A DNA stretch of 64,000 nucleotides, from the NCBI GenBank assembly GCA_035236585.1, contig CP141137.1, positions 44,538,057 through 44,602,056 of the forward strand. The letters are read 5' to 3'. Below the pieces are notes generated by a model. That model ran no database searches. It was not told where the DNA came from and saw nothing but the letters and a program-made list of their open reading frames with translations. Below are positions 11,101-22,768 of this stretch, one piece after another; position 1 is the first letter of the stretch, and the number at the start of each line of letters is the position of its first letter. The position numbers and the translations under genes are program-made. Origin of the DNA: Warburgia ugandensis. Lineage: Eukaryota; Streptophyta; Magnoliopsida; Canellales; Canellaceae.

Positions 11101-11880
11101 CGATGCTGATTTTGGGCTTCTGTAATACTTATAAATGCTGAAATATGATCTTTCTAGATAGCCACCATTGGGTTTAATTAGACCCATGTCTTAGATTTTG
11201 ATGTTTCTTTCAAAAAGGCATGAAAATTATCGCTTGAATATGCGTTTTTACCATGCATTTTTTACTGTATAGGATGCTAATTTTGGGCTTCTGTAATGCT
11301 TATAAATGCTGGATTATGATCATTCTTGATATCCTCCATTGAGTTTAATTATACCGATGTCTTAGATTTTGATGTTTCTTTCAAAAAGGCATGCAAAATG
11401 TAGCTTGAATATGCATTTTTACCATGCATTTTCTACTGTATATGATGATAATTTTGGGCTTCTATAATGCTTGTAAATAATGGACTAAGATCATTCTAGA
11501 TAGCTCCATTGAGTCTAATAAGACCCATGTCTTAGATTTTGATGTTTCTTTCAAAAAGGCATGCAAAATGTAGCTTGAATATGCATTTTTACCGTGTGTT
11601 TTCTACTATATACGATGCTAATTTTGGGATTCTATAATGCTTGTAAATGCTGGATTATGATCATTCTAGATAGCCTCCACTGAGTTTAATAAGGCCCATG
11701 TCTTAGATTTTGATGTTTCTTTCAAAATGCATGCAAAATGTAGCGTGAATATGCTTTTTGTCATGCATTTTCTACTTTATACGATGCTAATTTTAGGCTT
11801 ATGTAATGCTTCTAAATGCTTGATTATGATCATTCTAGATAGCCTCCATTCAGTTTAATAAGACCCATGTCTTATAGTTT
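11093..11880 (+). repeat. About 171-bp tandem repeat, 4.7 units, inside CACTA
   Basis: Units start near 11093, 11265, 11436, 11607 and 11775. Each begins with an ACGATGCTAATTTTGGGCTT-like phrase, and each complete unit ends at ACCATGCATTTT or a close variant. They differ by about 5-10 percent. The inverted copy at 60335-61049 keeps all five units, and block B keeps one, which is truncated at a deletion. Confidence 0.9.
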
Positions 11881-13625
11881 TCTACATATCTTAAATGACT
11901 TCAACAATAATGTTTTCATTGAGGTAATATTTGTTTTCTTGTAGGTTGATTTGGGTAACAAGAGTTATTTCCAATTAGACATGGATGACGTCAAAATGGA
12001 TTGTATTGAATACTTTTTACTTTTAATTTGTAGACATCTGATGTTATTGAATATGTATCAATTTTATCATAGATATATAATTTACATTGCACTAATTGGA
12101 TGCATATGTGTAACATCCCTAATTTTTAAATCCCAATGTGAGTGAATTTTGAAAAATGTTAAATTGGGATAAAAAGAGAATAGTGAAATTTCATAATTTT
12201 GGAGTTTTATGGTTAAGAAATTTGATAGACATCAAATCAAGTGTCGAAACCTTGATATTTGGATTGTACTCGAACAATGGAATCCAACGACATTGAGAAT
12301 GCCCAAAATAGGAGTTTAGTAAAAAATTTGCTTAATTATTTTATAAAAGGGAAAAATAATTATTTGACATGTGCGCCCACAGTGCACTGATGGGGGTCTT
12401 AGAATTTAGATAGATCAAAATGGATCAGGAAACATGCTAATTGCTTGAGTAATTGTGATTATCTCACCTTAACTGAATTCAAGGCAAAAACCTCTATTTC
12501 CTAAACACTATTCATCTTCTCCTCCTCCTCTGATTCTCTCCTTTTTTCACTATTAAACGTGATTAGATCTAATTGTGTTCAACACCATAAATGGATTTCA
12601 CTTTGTTCTACGGTGTTGCAATGCTTGATCGCTTGAAGGCCATCGCGATCATACATTTTTCCCTCCATCTCTCATTCTCAAGTAAAACCATCAAGATCGG
12701 ATTTTCCATCGGTCTAAGAGGTATGATTCAGTTTCCTCTTATTTTTTCCTTCATGGCCTTTTATCATTCCCAACACCTAGATTAGAGATTTCATGTGGGT
12801 AGGTCTTGAATTTAGGAAAAGCCGTGACACAGTAGAAAACCCATCATAAGGACAATGCAGATGGATGATCTGAACTGTCCATTGGATTCAATGACCCTCG
12901 AAACAGTAGGAACGGAAAAAACATAGGAAAAATCAGATCATCTAGATTGTAGGAGCCAAAATAGAATGGACAGTGTGGGAGCGTCGTCCCCAATGGACGA
13001 TGTGGCTAGGACACTGCTTTATAGATGCAATAGATGATGGGTACACAGACAACAATGTGCAACATGACTGTGCGCTAGCAGTGCATGCGTGCATACAAGT
13101 GCTATGGCTGTCTCTAACTTAGTGGGACGCCTGAGCGTCCTAGAGACCGTGATGCAGGTGAGAGCATCCTAGTGACTAGGACGCATGCGATGCATTCCAA
13201 GCATGCATCCTGGATGCCTACTCCTAGGGACGCCAGGTTTTTACTACTTCTGACCTGAATTTTGATCCAAACTATTGAAATGTGATCTAAGATGGATTTT
13301 TGAAATTCTAGAGGCTATATAGGCCTGATTTTTATCCGAAACATCCGTTGGAATATTCTTGATGATGCAGACATGATTTTAGCATCAGAATATTGATCTA
13401 AGAACATCCAGTTAGATAAAACCTATGAGATGTTATCCAATAACTTAGATCGGGCTGATCTGGGGATGATCAGGCCTTGAAACTCGAATAATTATATGAT
13501 CCAAGAGATGGATTGATTGATCGAATGATCAGATCATATGTATTCATCCTAGAAATTGATCTAGATCATTGTTCTGCCAAGAAACTTTGATTTGATAAAT
13601 TAGAGAGTGATCAAACTATCAGATC

Positions 13626-15940
13626 AAGACATCAATCATAGATATACACTAGAATGGTTAGATAAACATGAAATAGAATTGATTGTGGTGATTAAGATTA
13701 GAATTGGTGATCCAATCATAAATAGAGGCTTTAAAGAATGATCCAATGGTTGGATCACCCCGAATTCCAATGAAGTGGAATGATTGAGCCTCATGATGAT
13801 CAGGATGCATCTATTTAGCTGATCATATATTGGATTGACTTGAATATGAATAGATCAAATGATCTGAACTGTTGATCTTTAATCAATGATATAAATTGAT
13901 GGATATTATAAAAATAAATAAATATACACATGATTGAAGGTTTGTAAGAGTAAGATCATCATGATTGATGATGATCAAAGACTAGATGAGTAATGGGTAA
14001 AAAATTGTGAATAAGTGGTTAACTTGAAATGTATCTATAACTTTATAGATACACGGATGGAAGGGCATTGAGATCGTTGTGTGTATTAAGGATTTGAGAG
14101 CTGTATTTGAGTTAGTAGGAATTTAAGATGCTAATTTCATAAACTGTATGATTTATTAATATACTCAAGATGTGATTTTGATACCTGCATAAGATTTGAG
14201 TTTCATGACTCATTTATAAGATGTGATTTTATCTTACAGTATACATGCGGTATTTATGGCATGAATTATGAAATGGAAAGGATATGGTTTTGTATATGAA
14301 GGATGGTTATAGTGTAATTAAACCTCCATGGATTTAAATGTACACCATTCATTTAAAAAGGCATGTTTTTATGGTGCATGACATGTTTTATTACTACATG
14401 ATTTTGAAGTAAAAGCCATGTAGGCTTTATTTGGTACATGGTACCAGCTATGTATATAATATCGTATTTTTCATGGGTTGATATGAGATAGGCATGTAAC
14501 CTGATACTATTATTTTATATCTAGGCATGGAGGCCTAGGGATTTTGTTTTCGATAGGCTTGTTGCCTGGGGGATGCTATGCTAGGAGGGGTATAGGGCCA
14601 GCCACCCACCCTCTAAGATTATGAGATGATAGACAGCTGCTCGTAGATGACACTCAATAGGGGTTGGTACAATGGGTAGCCCACACTACCGGTCTGGTCC
14701 CCACCCATGTGGATGGACGATGAGTCTCCTATTTTGGTGTCAGCTGGGAGTGGAAGTCGATAGATCATGTGTTGGTTATCAAGACATAAATCATAGATAT
14801 ACACTAGAATGGTTAGATAAATATGAAATAGAATTGATTGTGATAATTAAGATTAGAACTACGGATCTAATCAAAAATAGAGGATTTAAAGAACGATCCA
14901 ACAATTGGATTGCTCTGAATTCCAATGAAATGGAATGGTTAAGCCTTGTGATGATCATGATGCATTTATTTAGTTGATCATAGCTTAGATTGACTTGAAT
15001 AAGAATAGATCAAATGATCTGAATTGTTGATCTTTAACCAATGATCCAAATTGATGGATATTATGAAAATAAATAAATAAATAAATGCAGGATTGAAGGT
15101 CTATAAGAGCAAGATCATCATGATTGATGGTGATCAAAGACTAGCTGAGTAATGGCTGAGAAATAGTGAATAATTGGTTAACTTGAAATGTATCTATGAC
15201 TTGACAGATACGTTGATGGATATGCAATTGAGACCATGGGCTGTACTAAGGATTTGAGAGCTGTATTCGAGCTAGGTGAAATTTAAGATGCTAATTTCAT
15301 AAAGTGCCTGATTTGTTTATATACTTATGATGTGATTTGATACTTGCATAAGATTTGAGTTGCATGAATCATTTATAAGATGTGATTATTATCTTAGAAT
15401 ATACTTGCGATATTTATGGCATGAATTATGAAATGGAAAGGATATGGTTTTATATATGAAGGATGGTAATTTTATGATTATACCTCCATGGATTTAAATG
15501 TACACCATTCATTTAAAAAGGCATGTTTTTTGTGGTGCATGGCATGCTTTATTACTGCATGATTTTGAAGTAAAATCCATGTAGGCTTGATCTGGTATAG
15601 GGTATCGGCTATGTATAGAACGCAATATTTTTCATGATTTGATATGAGACAGGCATGTAGCTAGATACTATTGTTTTATATCCAAGCAGGAGGCCTAAGG
15701 ATTTTATTCTTGATAGGCTTTTTGCTTGGTGAGGCTATGCTAGGAGGGGTATGGGGCCAACCACCCACCCTTTAAGATTATGAGATGATTGACATCCGCT
15801 TGTAGATAACACTCAATAGGGGTTGATATCATAGGTAGCCCACACTATTGGTCTAGTCCCCACCCATGCGGACAGACGATAAGTCTCCTATTTCGGTGTC
15901 GGCAGGGAGCGATAGTTGATAGATCATGTGTTGGTTATCA
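13626..15940 (+). repeat. 1.15-kb tandem duplication inside the X 5' LTR
   Basis: The segment 13626-14780 (from AAGACATCAATCATAGATA to TTGGTTATCA) is repeated as 14781-15940. The 3' LTR of copy B (50387-53776) holds it once, at about 51729-52880. The two units have diverged at many positions. Open frames of 60-100 codons within it are spurious. Confidence 0.85.
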
Positions 15941-16430
15941 TTACATCATAGTAGTTCCTTGTATTCCTGTACATGGTGTTGTGATCGCGAGGGAGTGATA
16001 GCATGTGTGCATGGTTTTCTTATGAGATTAGGGTGCTATGACCACTAATGACTATATTCACTAGTTTACGAGTTTAATACCATTTAACTTGTTTACACAT
16101 TTAGTATCTTTATTTGTGATTAAATTGTGGTTGGACATGATTTGGCATTTCTTGATTTGTTTATGATGTTTATATCTATTCATAAAGTTTACTTGGGATA
16201 TTGATTTGGAATTGGACATGATGTTTCATGGTTTGATTTATTCATGATATTCATATGAAATACTTTGAAAATAATATTCTAAAGTCTAGGATTTATTCTA
16301 AGTTAATCGTGTAGACTATTGATTATTGATGCATAGTGTTTGTGCATTGAAATGATTATTATATTGTGAAAAGAAAATTTTATATTTTGAATTGCACAGG
16401 CATCTTATTTTCCTACCAAGCATTGCTTAT

Positions 16431-16461
16431 TGAGGCATTGTGTTATTGTTGCAATGCCTTA
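16431..16461 (+). other. LTR hairpin, family X (5' LTR)
   Basis: Arms TGAGGCATTG and CAATGCCTTA pair with one G-T wobble around an 11-base loop. The same structure is at 53377-53407 and near 21445. In the X tail at 47830 it is broken by substitutions. Confidence 0.75.
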
Positions 16462-18283
16462 GATATTGAGAGATTAAATGAAATTAAGGAGGCTATATAA
16501 CTCTGATCGACAATCTGAAAGAATCGCTGTGTTCACATTGACGACACGGACCTAATGAAATTATAAAAGTTAGGATTATAAGGCTATTTACTAAACTATA
16601 GCCTAAAAACTATAGAAATCTCATAGATTAACAATGTCAAAGATGATCAGATCACATTAATTGATCCATTAGAGGTGTAAGGAGATTAATAGCTTAGGGT
16701 CAACCCTAAATTACATGTATCCATCCTTGAATTATAAGATCTAACCATTTAAATTGAGTACAAACCCATTCTAAACATCAGGATAGGCGATCTATGAGAT
16801 CTGACGATTCAATCACATGATCTTGATAACATAAAAGTTATTGAAAGCAATCTAATCATTAAATAGTAGATCTATATGTGAGATCTAGCCTGGAAACACA
16901 TTAAGCAAGGATCTATGATCCAAAAAGGCAGATCTAGCCGTTAATCTATAAATATAATTAATAATCTATAAAGGGTGGAAAATGATACTTTATCCTTGTT
17001 ATCAATTAATAACCAACGTTTCACAAAGGTGACTCAAGGCCGAGTAATGAAGAATGCGATTCAAGAGACATCGAGGTAGGTAGTCTGATACTACTAAGTT
17101 TTCAAATGCATTCCAAACCTTAAGTGATTTACTTGACCTTATTACCATATTTAGTATGCTTTTTAAGATATGATGTTCTTATACAAGCATGCAGAATTGT
17201 CTTCATGATCTATGGACTTGAATGCGATTAATGGCATGAGCAGATTTTATGCATTGCTCGCATGTTTTGAAAATAAGTGCATAAATTGCCTGATTTATGA
17301 TGATTGAGATTTATATTATTTATATATGCTTTTTAGGCTATTGAGATTGGTGGGCACTATGCTGAGAAGTTATTTATGTTTGGGGTTGGCCTCCCAGCCT
17401 CTAACCACTAAAGGTGGATGGTATCGCTACCAAAATGGCATTGTCCCATCCTCGACTACTATGGTAAACAGAGATGACCACTGGAGGTGTTCACGGTACC
17501 CTTTTGAAGACATATCCATAGTCGTCGTGGAGGGCTATAGTGGGTGGTCTCTGGATACTGGAGACACACGATTCCAGATGTGTTTCGATAGTGAGCATAG
17601 TTGGCCTTATGAATTCAGTTTTAACTGTCTTATAAACCCATCACCATAGTAGTGACATATCCACAGTCACCATGGAGGCTATAGTAGCTAGTCTCTAGAT
17701 ACCAGAGACACATGATTTCATTGAGCTAGTCATGAGCCTAGTGTACCTTGATATTTCTATTTTGTGACCCCACATAGATAGGCATGATGATGGTCTTTAG
17801 ATGAGAACTCATGACCAATAGGCTAATGGGTTCGCTCGGGTGCATATGTGCACGTGATGATGATGTTGTCAGTTAAGGATTGCTGACGTTTGCAATTTAA
17901 TCTATTACTATTTTAATATTTCGAGGATCTTATTAAATTTGAATTATCAAGTTCAATGAAGGATCTTTCACATAATTTACAAGTTATGCATTCATATGAT
18001 TTTGTAATATATTATATGTTACAATTTATACGAGTTTACCATGAACGATCATTTGAAGAATATAAATTTAAAGTCTTGCATGTTCTATTTTGATATTATT
18101 TGAAATGTTTTAGCATGAAACTGTAAACTGAGGTTGACATGTGAATTCAATTATGTTTCCTACCTCTGATCTAGCCATTATATTCTTTAGAACTCCATAA
18201 AAAATTATTTGAAATATTGTTTAGAATTGGATTTCAAATTTGGTATAATAGACGTGAAACTACCTACACAAGTGCAAGCTTGT

Positions 18284-18314
18284 TGAGATATTGTAAATTA
18301 TTTATAATATCTCA
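18284..18314 (+). other. LTR hairpin, family Y
   Basis: Fourteen-base arms (TGAGATATTGTAAA and TTTATAATATCTCA) pair with one G-T wobble around the triloop TTA. It lies about 376 bp before the end of Y homology. Copies are at 23403-23433 and 55310-55341; the latter has a C-to-T change that still allows G-U pairing. Confidence 0.8.
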
Positions 18315-18692
18315 GTTCTTTGGAGAAGTTGACTTGAGGCAGAGCAAATCGAGTTGGATGCAAATCTGGATGAAGATAATAGTGTAACGTACTATAATCA
18401 ATGTAAGTATATGAATTATCCTTTTTGGACATGTATATGTAGTTATTATAATTGAACTGTGAGGTGTGACTGGTTAGTTCTGGGATGTATGTATTTTTTT
18501 TTTACTTATATATATATATTTCCTTAGCTATTTTGTTGGAAGTAAATGACACTTGTGGTTTTTGAAATGAATTTATATGAAAAAGAATCTTCTACTGCAT
18601 TGTATTTTTTCTCGAAGTTGTTTTCAAATAGGGATTGATTCAGCATTAGGAATTTGATTTGCCTTTAAATGTGCACATAAAAACTTGGGTCA

Positions 18693-18850
18693 TATATTAG
18701 GGTTAGAGGAATCTTTGAGCACTCTCCTCCTCACGGAATGTGATCATATGATAGTGGAATCCTCCTTTCCTATAGACGTAGGTCGAGTTTGGCCAAATCA
18801 CATAAATCTCCTTATCTTCTATTGTATGTGTGACTGAATCGATCCCAATA
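18693..18850 (+). mobile_element. Possible copia-LTR-like fragment after Y
   Basis: Downstream of the Y LTR end is a stretch with GACGTAGGTCGAGTTTGGCC, then AAATCACATAAATCTCC and a TTGTATGTGTG tail. This resembles the R/U5 ends of plant copia LTRs. Copies follow Y at 23808-23960 and 55718-55875. It is assigned by resemblance only. Confidence 0.35.
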
Positions 18851-19104
18851 CTCTTAAACTAGTTAATTATGAGAAGGAACTTAATTTTACCAATGGTGTG
18901 ACCTTTTTATGTACTAATGAACCCATTAATTAGGAGAAAGAATCTAATTTTTACCATGGTTCAAGAATATATGATGATCCATGACAAAAACTATCTTAGA
19001 TAGTTATAACTTATCCCTAAATATGTCCTACCCATAGTCCATTTGACTTGTGATTTGGATTTACAATGGAATAGTGACCACATTGACAAAGATGATACTT
19101 GTGA

Positions 19105-21842
19105 TTTGGATTGTACTAAAAAAATGGAATCCAACGACATTGAGAATGCCCAAATCGAAGTTTTGATGAAAATTTGCCTAATTATTTTACAAAAGGGCAA
19201 AATAGTAATTTACATTTGAGCCCACAATGTACTAATGCGGGTTCTAGAATTTAGACAGATAAAAATGGATTAGGAAACATGCTAATTATGTGAGTAATCA
19301 TGATTATCTCATCTTAACTAAATTTAAGGCAAAAGCCCCTCTCTCCTAAACATTATTCATCATCTTCTCCTCCTCCTCTGATTCTCTCCTTTTTCTACGA
19401 TCAAACATGATTAGATCCAATTGTGTTATACACCATAGATGGATCTCACTTTGTTCTACTATGTTGCAATGACTGATAGCCTGAAGACCATCGAGATCAT
19501 GCCTTTTTCCCGCCATCTCTCATTATCGGGTAAAACCATAAAGATCATATTTTCTACTGATCTGAGAGGTATGATTTAGTTCGCTTCGTCCTTTTCCCTT
19601 CTATTGGCTTTTCTTCATTGGCTTTTATCATTCCAACAACCTAGATTAGACATTTCATGTGGGTAGGGTTTGAATTTAAGAAAAACTGTGATATAGTAGA
19701 AAACTCATCACAAAGGCAATTCAGATGGATGATCTGAACCATCCATTGGCTTCAATGACCCTTAAAACAGATGTCATGGCACATCGGCCCCTATGGTTTG
19801 TGGATGCAATAGAAGATACTTACACAAACAATGACATGCAGCACGGCCGTGCACACAACACACGTGTGTGCGTTCCAAGCGCTTGTCCCAGACACCTACA
19901 TCTTGGGGACACTGAGTTTTTACTATTTCGGCCTGAATTTTGATCTAGTCTATTGAAATGTGATCTAACATAGATTTTTTGAAATTCTAGAGGCTATATA
20001 AGCCTAATTTTTCTTCAAAACATCTGTTGGAATTTTCTCGACGACGGGAACATTATTTTAGCATCAGAATCTTGATATGAACACATTGAATATGAATAGA
20101 TCAAATGATCTGAATTGTTGATCTTTAACCAATGATCCAAATTGATGGATATTATGAAAATAAATAAATAAATGCAGGATTGAAGGTCTATAAGAGCAAG
20201 ATCATCATGATTGATGATGATCAAAGACTAGATGAGTAATTGTTGATAAATAGTGAATAAGTAGTTAACTTGAAAAGTATCTATGACTTGACAAATACGT
20301 TGATGGATATGCAATTGAGACCATGGGCTGTACTAAGGATTTGAGAGCTGTATTCGAGCTAGGTGAAATTTAAGATGCTAATTTCATAAAGTGCCTGATT
20401 TGTTTATATACTTATGATGTGATTTGATACCTGCATACGATTTGAGTTGCATGAATCATTTATAAGATGTGATTATTATCTTAGAATATACATGGGATAT
20501 TTATGGCATGAATTATGAAATGGAAAGGATATGGTTTTATATATGAAGGATGGTAATTTTATGATTATACCTCCATGGATTTAAATGTACACCATTCATT
20601 TAAAAAGGCATGTTTTTGTGGTGCATGGCATGCTTTATTACAGCATGATTTTGAAGTAAAATCCATGTAGGCTTGATCTGGTATAGGGTATCGGCTATGT
20701 ATAGAACGCAATATTTTTCATGAGTTGATATGAGACAGGCATGTAGCTAGATACTATTGTTTTATATCCAAGCAGGAGGCCTAAGGATTTTATTCTTGAC
20801 AGGCTTTTTGCTTGGTGATGCTATGCTAGGAGGGGTATAGGGCCAACCACCCACCCTTTGAGATTATGAGATGATAGACAGCCGCTCGTAGATAACACTC
20901 AGTAGGGGTTGATATCATGGGTAGCCCACACTATTGATCATGTGTTGGTTATCATTACAACATAGTAGTTCCTTGTATTCCTATACATGGTGTTGTGATC
21001 ACGAGGGAGTGATAGCACGTGTGTATGGTTTTCTTATGAGATTAGGGTGCTATGACCAATAATGACTATATTCACTAGTTTACGAGTCTAATACCATTTA
21101 ACTTGTTTACACATTTAGTATCTTTATTTGTGATTAAATTGTGGTTGGACATGATTTGGCATTTCTGGATTTGTTTAGGATGTTTATATCTATTCATAAA
21201 GTTTACTTGGGATATTGATTTGGATTTGGACATGATGTTTCATGGTTCGATTTATTCATGATATTCAAATGAAATACTTTGAAAATTATATTCTAAAGTC
21301 TTGGATTTATTCCAAGTTAATCGTGTAGACTATTGATTATTGACGCATAGTGTTTGTGCATTGAAATGATTATTATATTGTGAAAAGAAAATTTTATATT
21401 TTGAATTGCACATGCATCTTATTTTCCTACCAAGCATTGCTTATTGAGGCATTGTGTTATTATTGCAATGCCTTAGATATTGAGAGACAGACGCTATTGA
21501 TGAGGAGCCAACGAGTTGTTGATTGAGACATCTCAACAGAAGGTATGTTTTTAATTCTACTTGGACAGTACATGCGCATTTGAATTATCTGGACTTCATT
21601 ATATTGTTGTAGGGAATGTGACTATTGACTGGATAGGTCCTAAAGAAGTAAACTTGTTTTGGAAATGTTTACTTGAAAAATGAAAATTTTATTTGAGTTT
21701 TGACTCAGAGGTTGACACTCAGGGTTTTAGTTAAAATGAAATTCATTGAAATAATTTTTTTTTGTGTTTTTTTTTCAAAAATTGGGGCCCCGCCTCTCAA
21801 AAAAATTTGTTTAAAAAGTGTTGAAAAACTTGAGTTGTTACA
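19105..21842 (+). mobile_element. Element X 3' LTR (copy A), incomplete
   Basis: This matches 50540-53776 in copy B and ends TTGTTACA followed by ATATG. A segment equal to about 51510-51950 is missing near 20080, and about 100 bp near 20930 are missing too. It is non-coding LTR sequence. Confidence 0.8.
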
Positions 21843-22032
21843 ATATGTTCCTTTTTTTAAAATTTAAGTTTATTCATGTTTCCTTTATTTCACCAAGAAG
21901 TTCAACGTGGAATGTTGAAAATGTTAGATGTATATGAATGTATGAACAGACGAAGTGTTAGGCTTCAAAAACAGCAAGGGTATGAACAGAAACCAACAAA
22001 AATGAGAACATGATTTGTAAAGAAAGTATAAG

Positions 22033-22470
22033 CAATATAGGATGGTTATTGAAAAGCCATCCCATATTTCAAATAAAGTATAGGATAGTTATTGAAAACC
22101 TATCCTATATACTAGTCTCCATATAGGACAATTATTGAAAAACCATCCTATACATAGAACTATATAGGATGGTTTTTGAATGAGCGTCCTATATACTAGT
22201 CTGCATATACGATGGTTATTGAAAAAAAAATCCTTTATTAATAGTCTTATATAAGATGGGCATTTAGAAACCGTCCTATAGTTGTTTATGTTTATAAGAA
22301 GGGTATTTGGAAATCATCTTATATAAGTTAACCTATATATATATATATACATACATATATATATAAGACATTTATTCAAACCCATCTTATAATATCTTTA
22401 ATATAAGATGGTTCTATGAATTGTCTTATATGACATTTCATTTTATAAGACGGCCGGGTATAAGACGTTT
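22033..22470 (+). repeat. CACTA 3' subterminal arrays, mirror of the 5' end
   Basis: First come TATAGGATGGTTATTGAAA...CCATCCTATAT units (22033-22240), then TATAAGATGG/CCATCTTATA units and an (AT)n run (22250-22470). The order is the mirror image of the 5' end, as expected for one transposon. Confidence 0.85.
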
Positions 22471-22539
22471 TGGTAATAGTCTTTTATAGCCACTCAAACC
22501 ACCTTCTGTTTGATCTATAAAATATAAGATAGATTATAG

Positions 22540-22735
22540 TCATCTAATAGTACATTAAGCATTTGATTAGCTTGGCCGATCATTTGATTGTTAATTTTGA
22601 TAATTTATGGTTGGATGTTCAATTTGAGTTAAATTTCATATTTTATCTAAAAATCATCAAATTGATGAGTTACATGATCTAATTAAATGCTAAACTAGGG
22701 GTATTTTGGCCAAAATTAAACACTTAACATGTTTT
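22540..22735 (+). repeat. Segment shared by the CACTA tail and the gypsy PPT region
   Basis: About 190 bp ending in GGGGTATTTTGGCCAAAATT...CACTTAACA is similar to 50160-50350, which directly precedes the polypurine tract of element X. One element class seems to have acquired it from the other, or both from a third source. Confidence 0.6.
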
Positions 22736-22768
22736 TAACCATCTTATAAACCCATCACCATAGTAGTG

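Larger units (their letters stand above)
16463..19104 (+). mobile_element. Chimeric Y fragment inside element X
   Basis: Positions 16463-17617 are a diverged Y LTR that reads straight through the place where CACTA sits elsewhere (CTTTTGAAGACATATCC at about 17511). From about 17618 to 19104 the sequence matches 22735-24215 closely and begins with the last 35 bp or so of the CACTA 3' end (TAGTAGTG ending at 17654, then ACA). The piece was therefore made by joining an empty Y copy to a filled one. It carries the Y hairpin at 18284-18314 and joins X LTR sequence abruptly at 19104/19105. Confidence 0.7.
12109..21842 (+). mobile_element. Ty3/gypsy element X, rearranged, in the CACTA (copy A)
   Basis: It starts TGTAACATCCCTAATTTTT at 12109 and ends TTGTTACA at 21842, and is bounded by the 5-bp direct repeat ATATG (12104-12108 and 21843-21847). 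It consists of a 5' LTR (12109-16462, with an internal duplication and missing its last part), a Y-derived stretch where the internal region should be, and a 3' LTR lacking its first 150 bp or so (19105-21842). No primer site or coding domain remains. The two LTRs are quite different in their first third, so one of them may derive from a related element through recombination. Confidence 0.85.
9807..22768 (+). mobile_element. CACTA transposon, non-autonomous, interrupted by element X (copy A)
   Basis: The 5' end reads CACTACTAAAATTGG (9807) and the 3' end CACCATAGTAGTG (22768). The two ends form an inverted repeat of about 30 bp, with the outer 8 and inner 12 bases identical. The left flank is ACA (9804-9806) and the right flank ATA; the right flank is ACA in copy B, giving the expected 3-bp target duplication. 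Subterminal palindromic arrays are mirrored at both ends. After removing element X (12109-21842 plus one target copy) the element is about 3.2 kb and shows no transposase, so it was probably mobilised in trans. A site without the insertion exists at about 17513-17530. Confidence 0.9.

Noticed and set aside
16463..19104. A simple Y insertion into element X
   Set aside because: The X sequence does not resume where it left off (it stops near the LTR end and restarts about 150 bp into an LTR), and no target duplication is present, so a chimeric rearrangement is more likely.
22441..22490. TTGGTAATAGTC at 22481 as the CACTA 3' end
   Set aside because: It resembles a terminus but lacks a matching target duplication. 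The end at 22768 (TAGTAGTG) gives a 30-bp inverted repeat with the 5' end and the ACA duplication in copy B.
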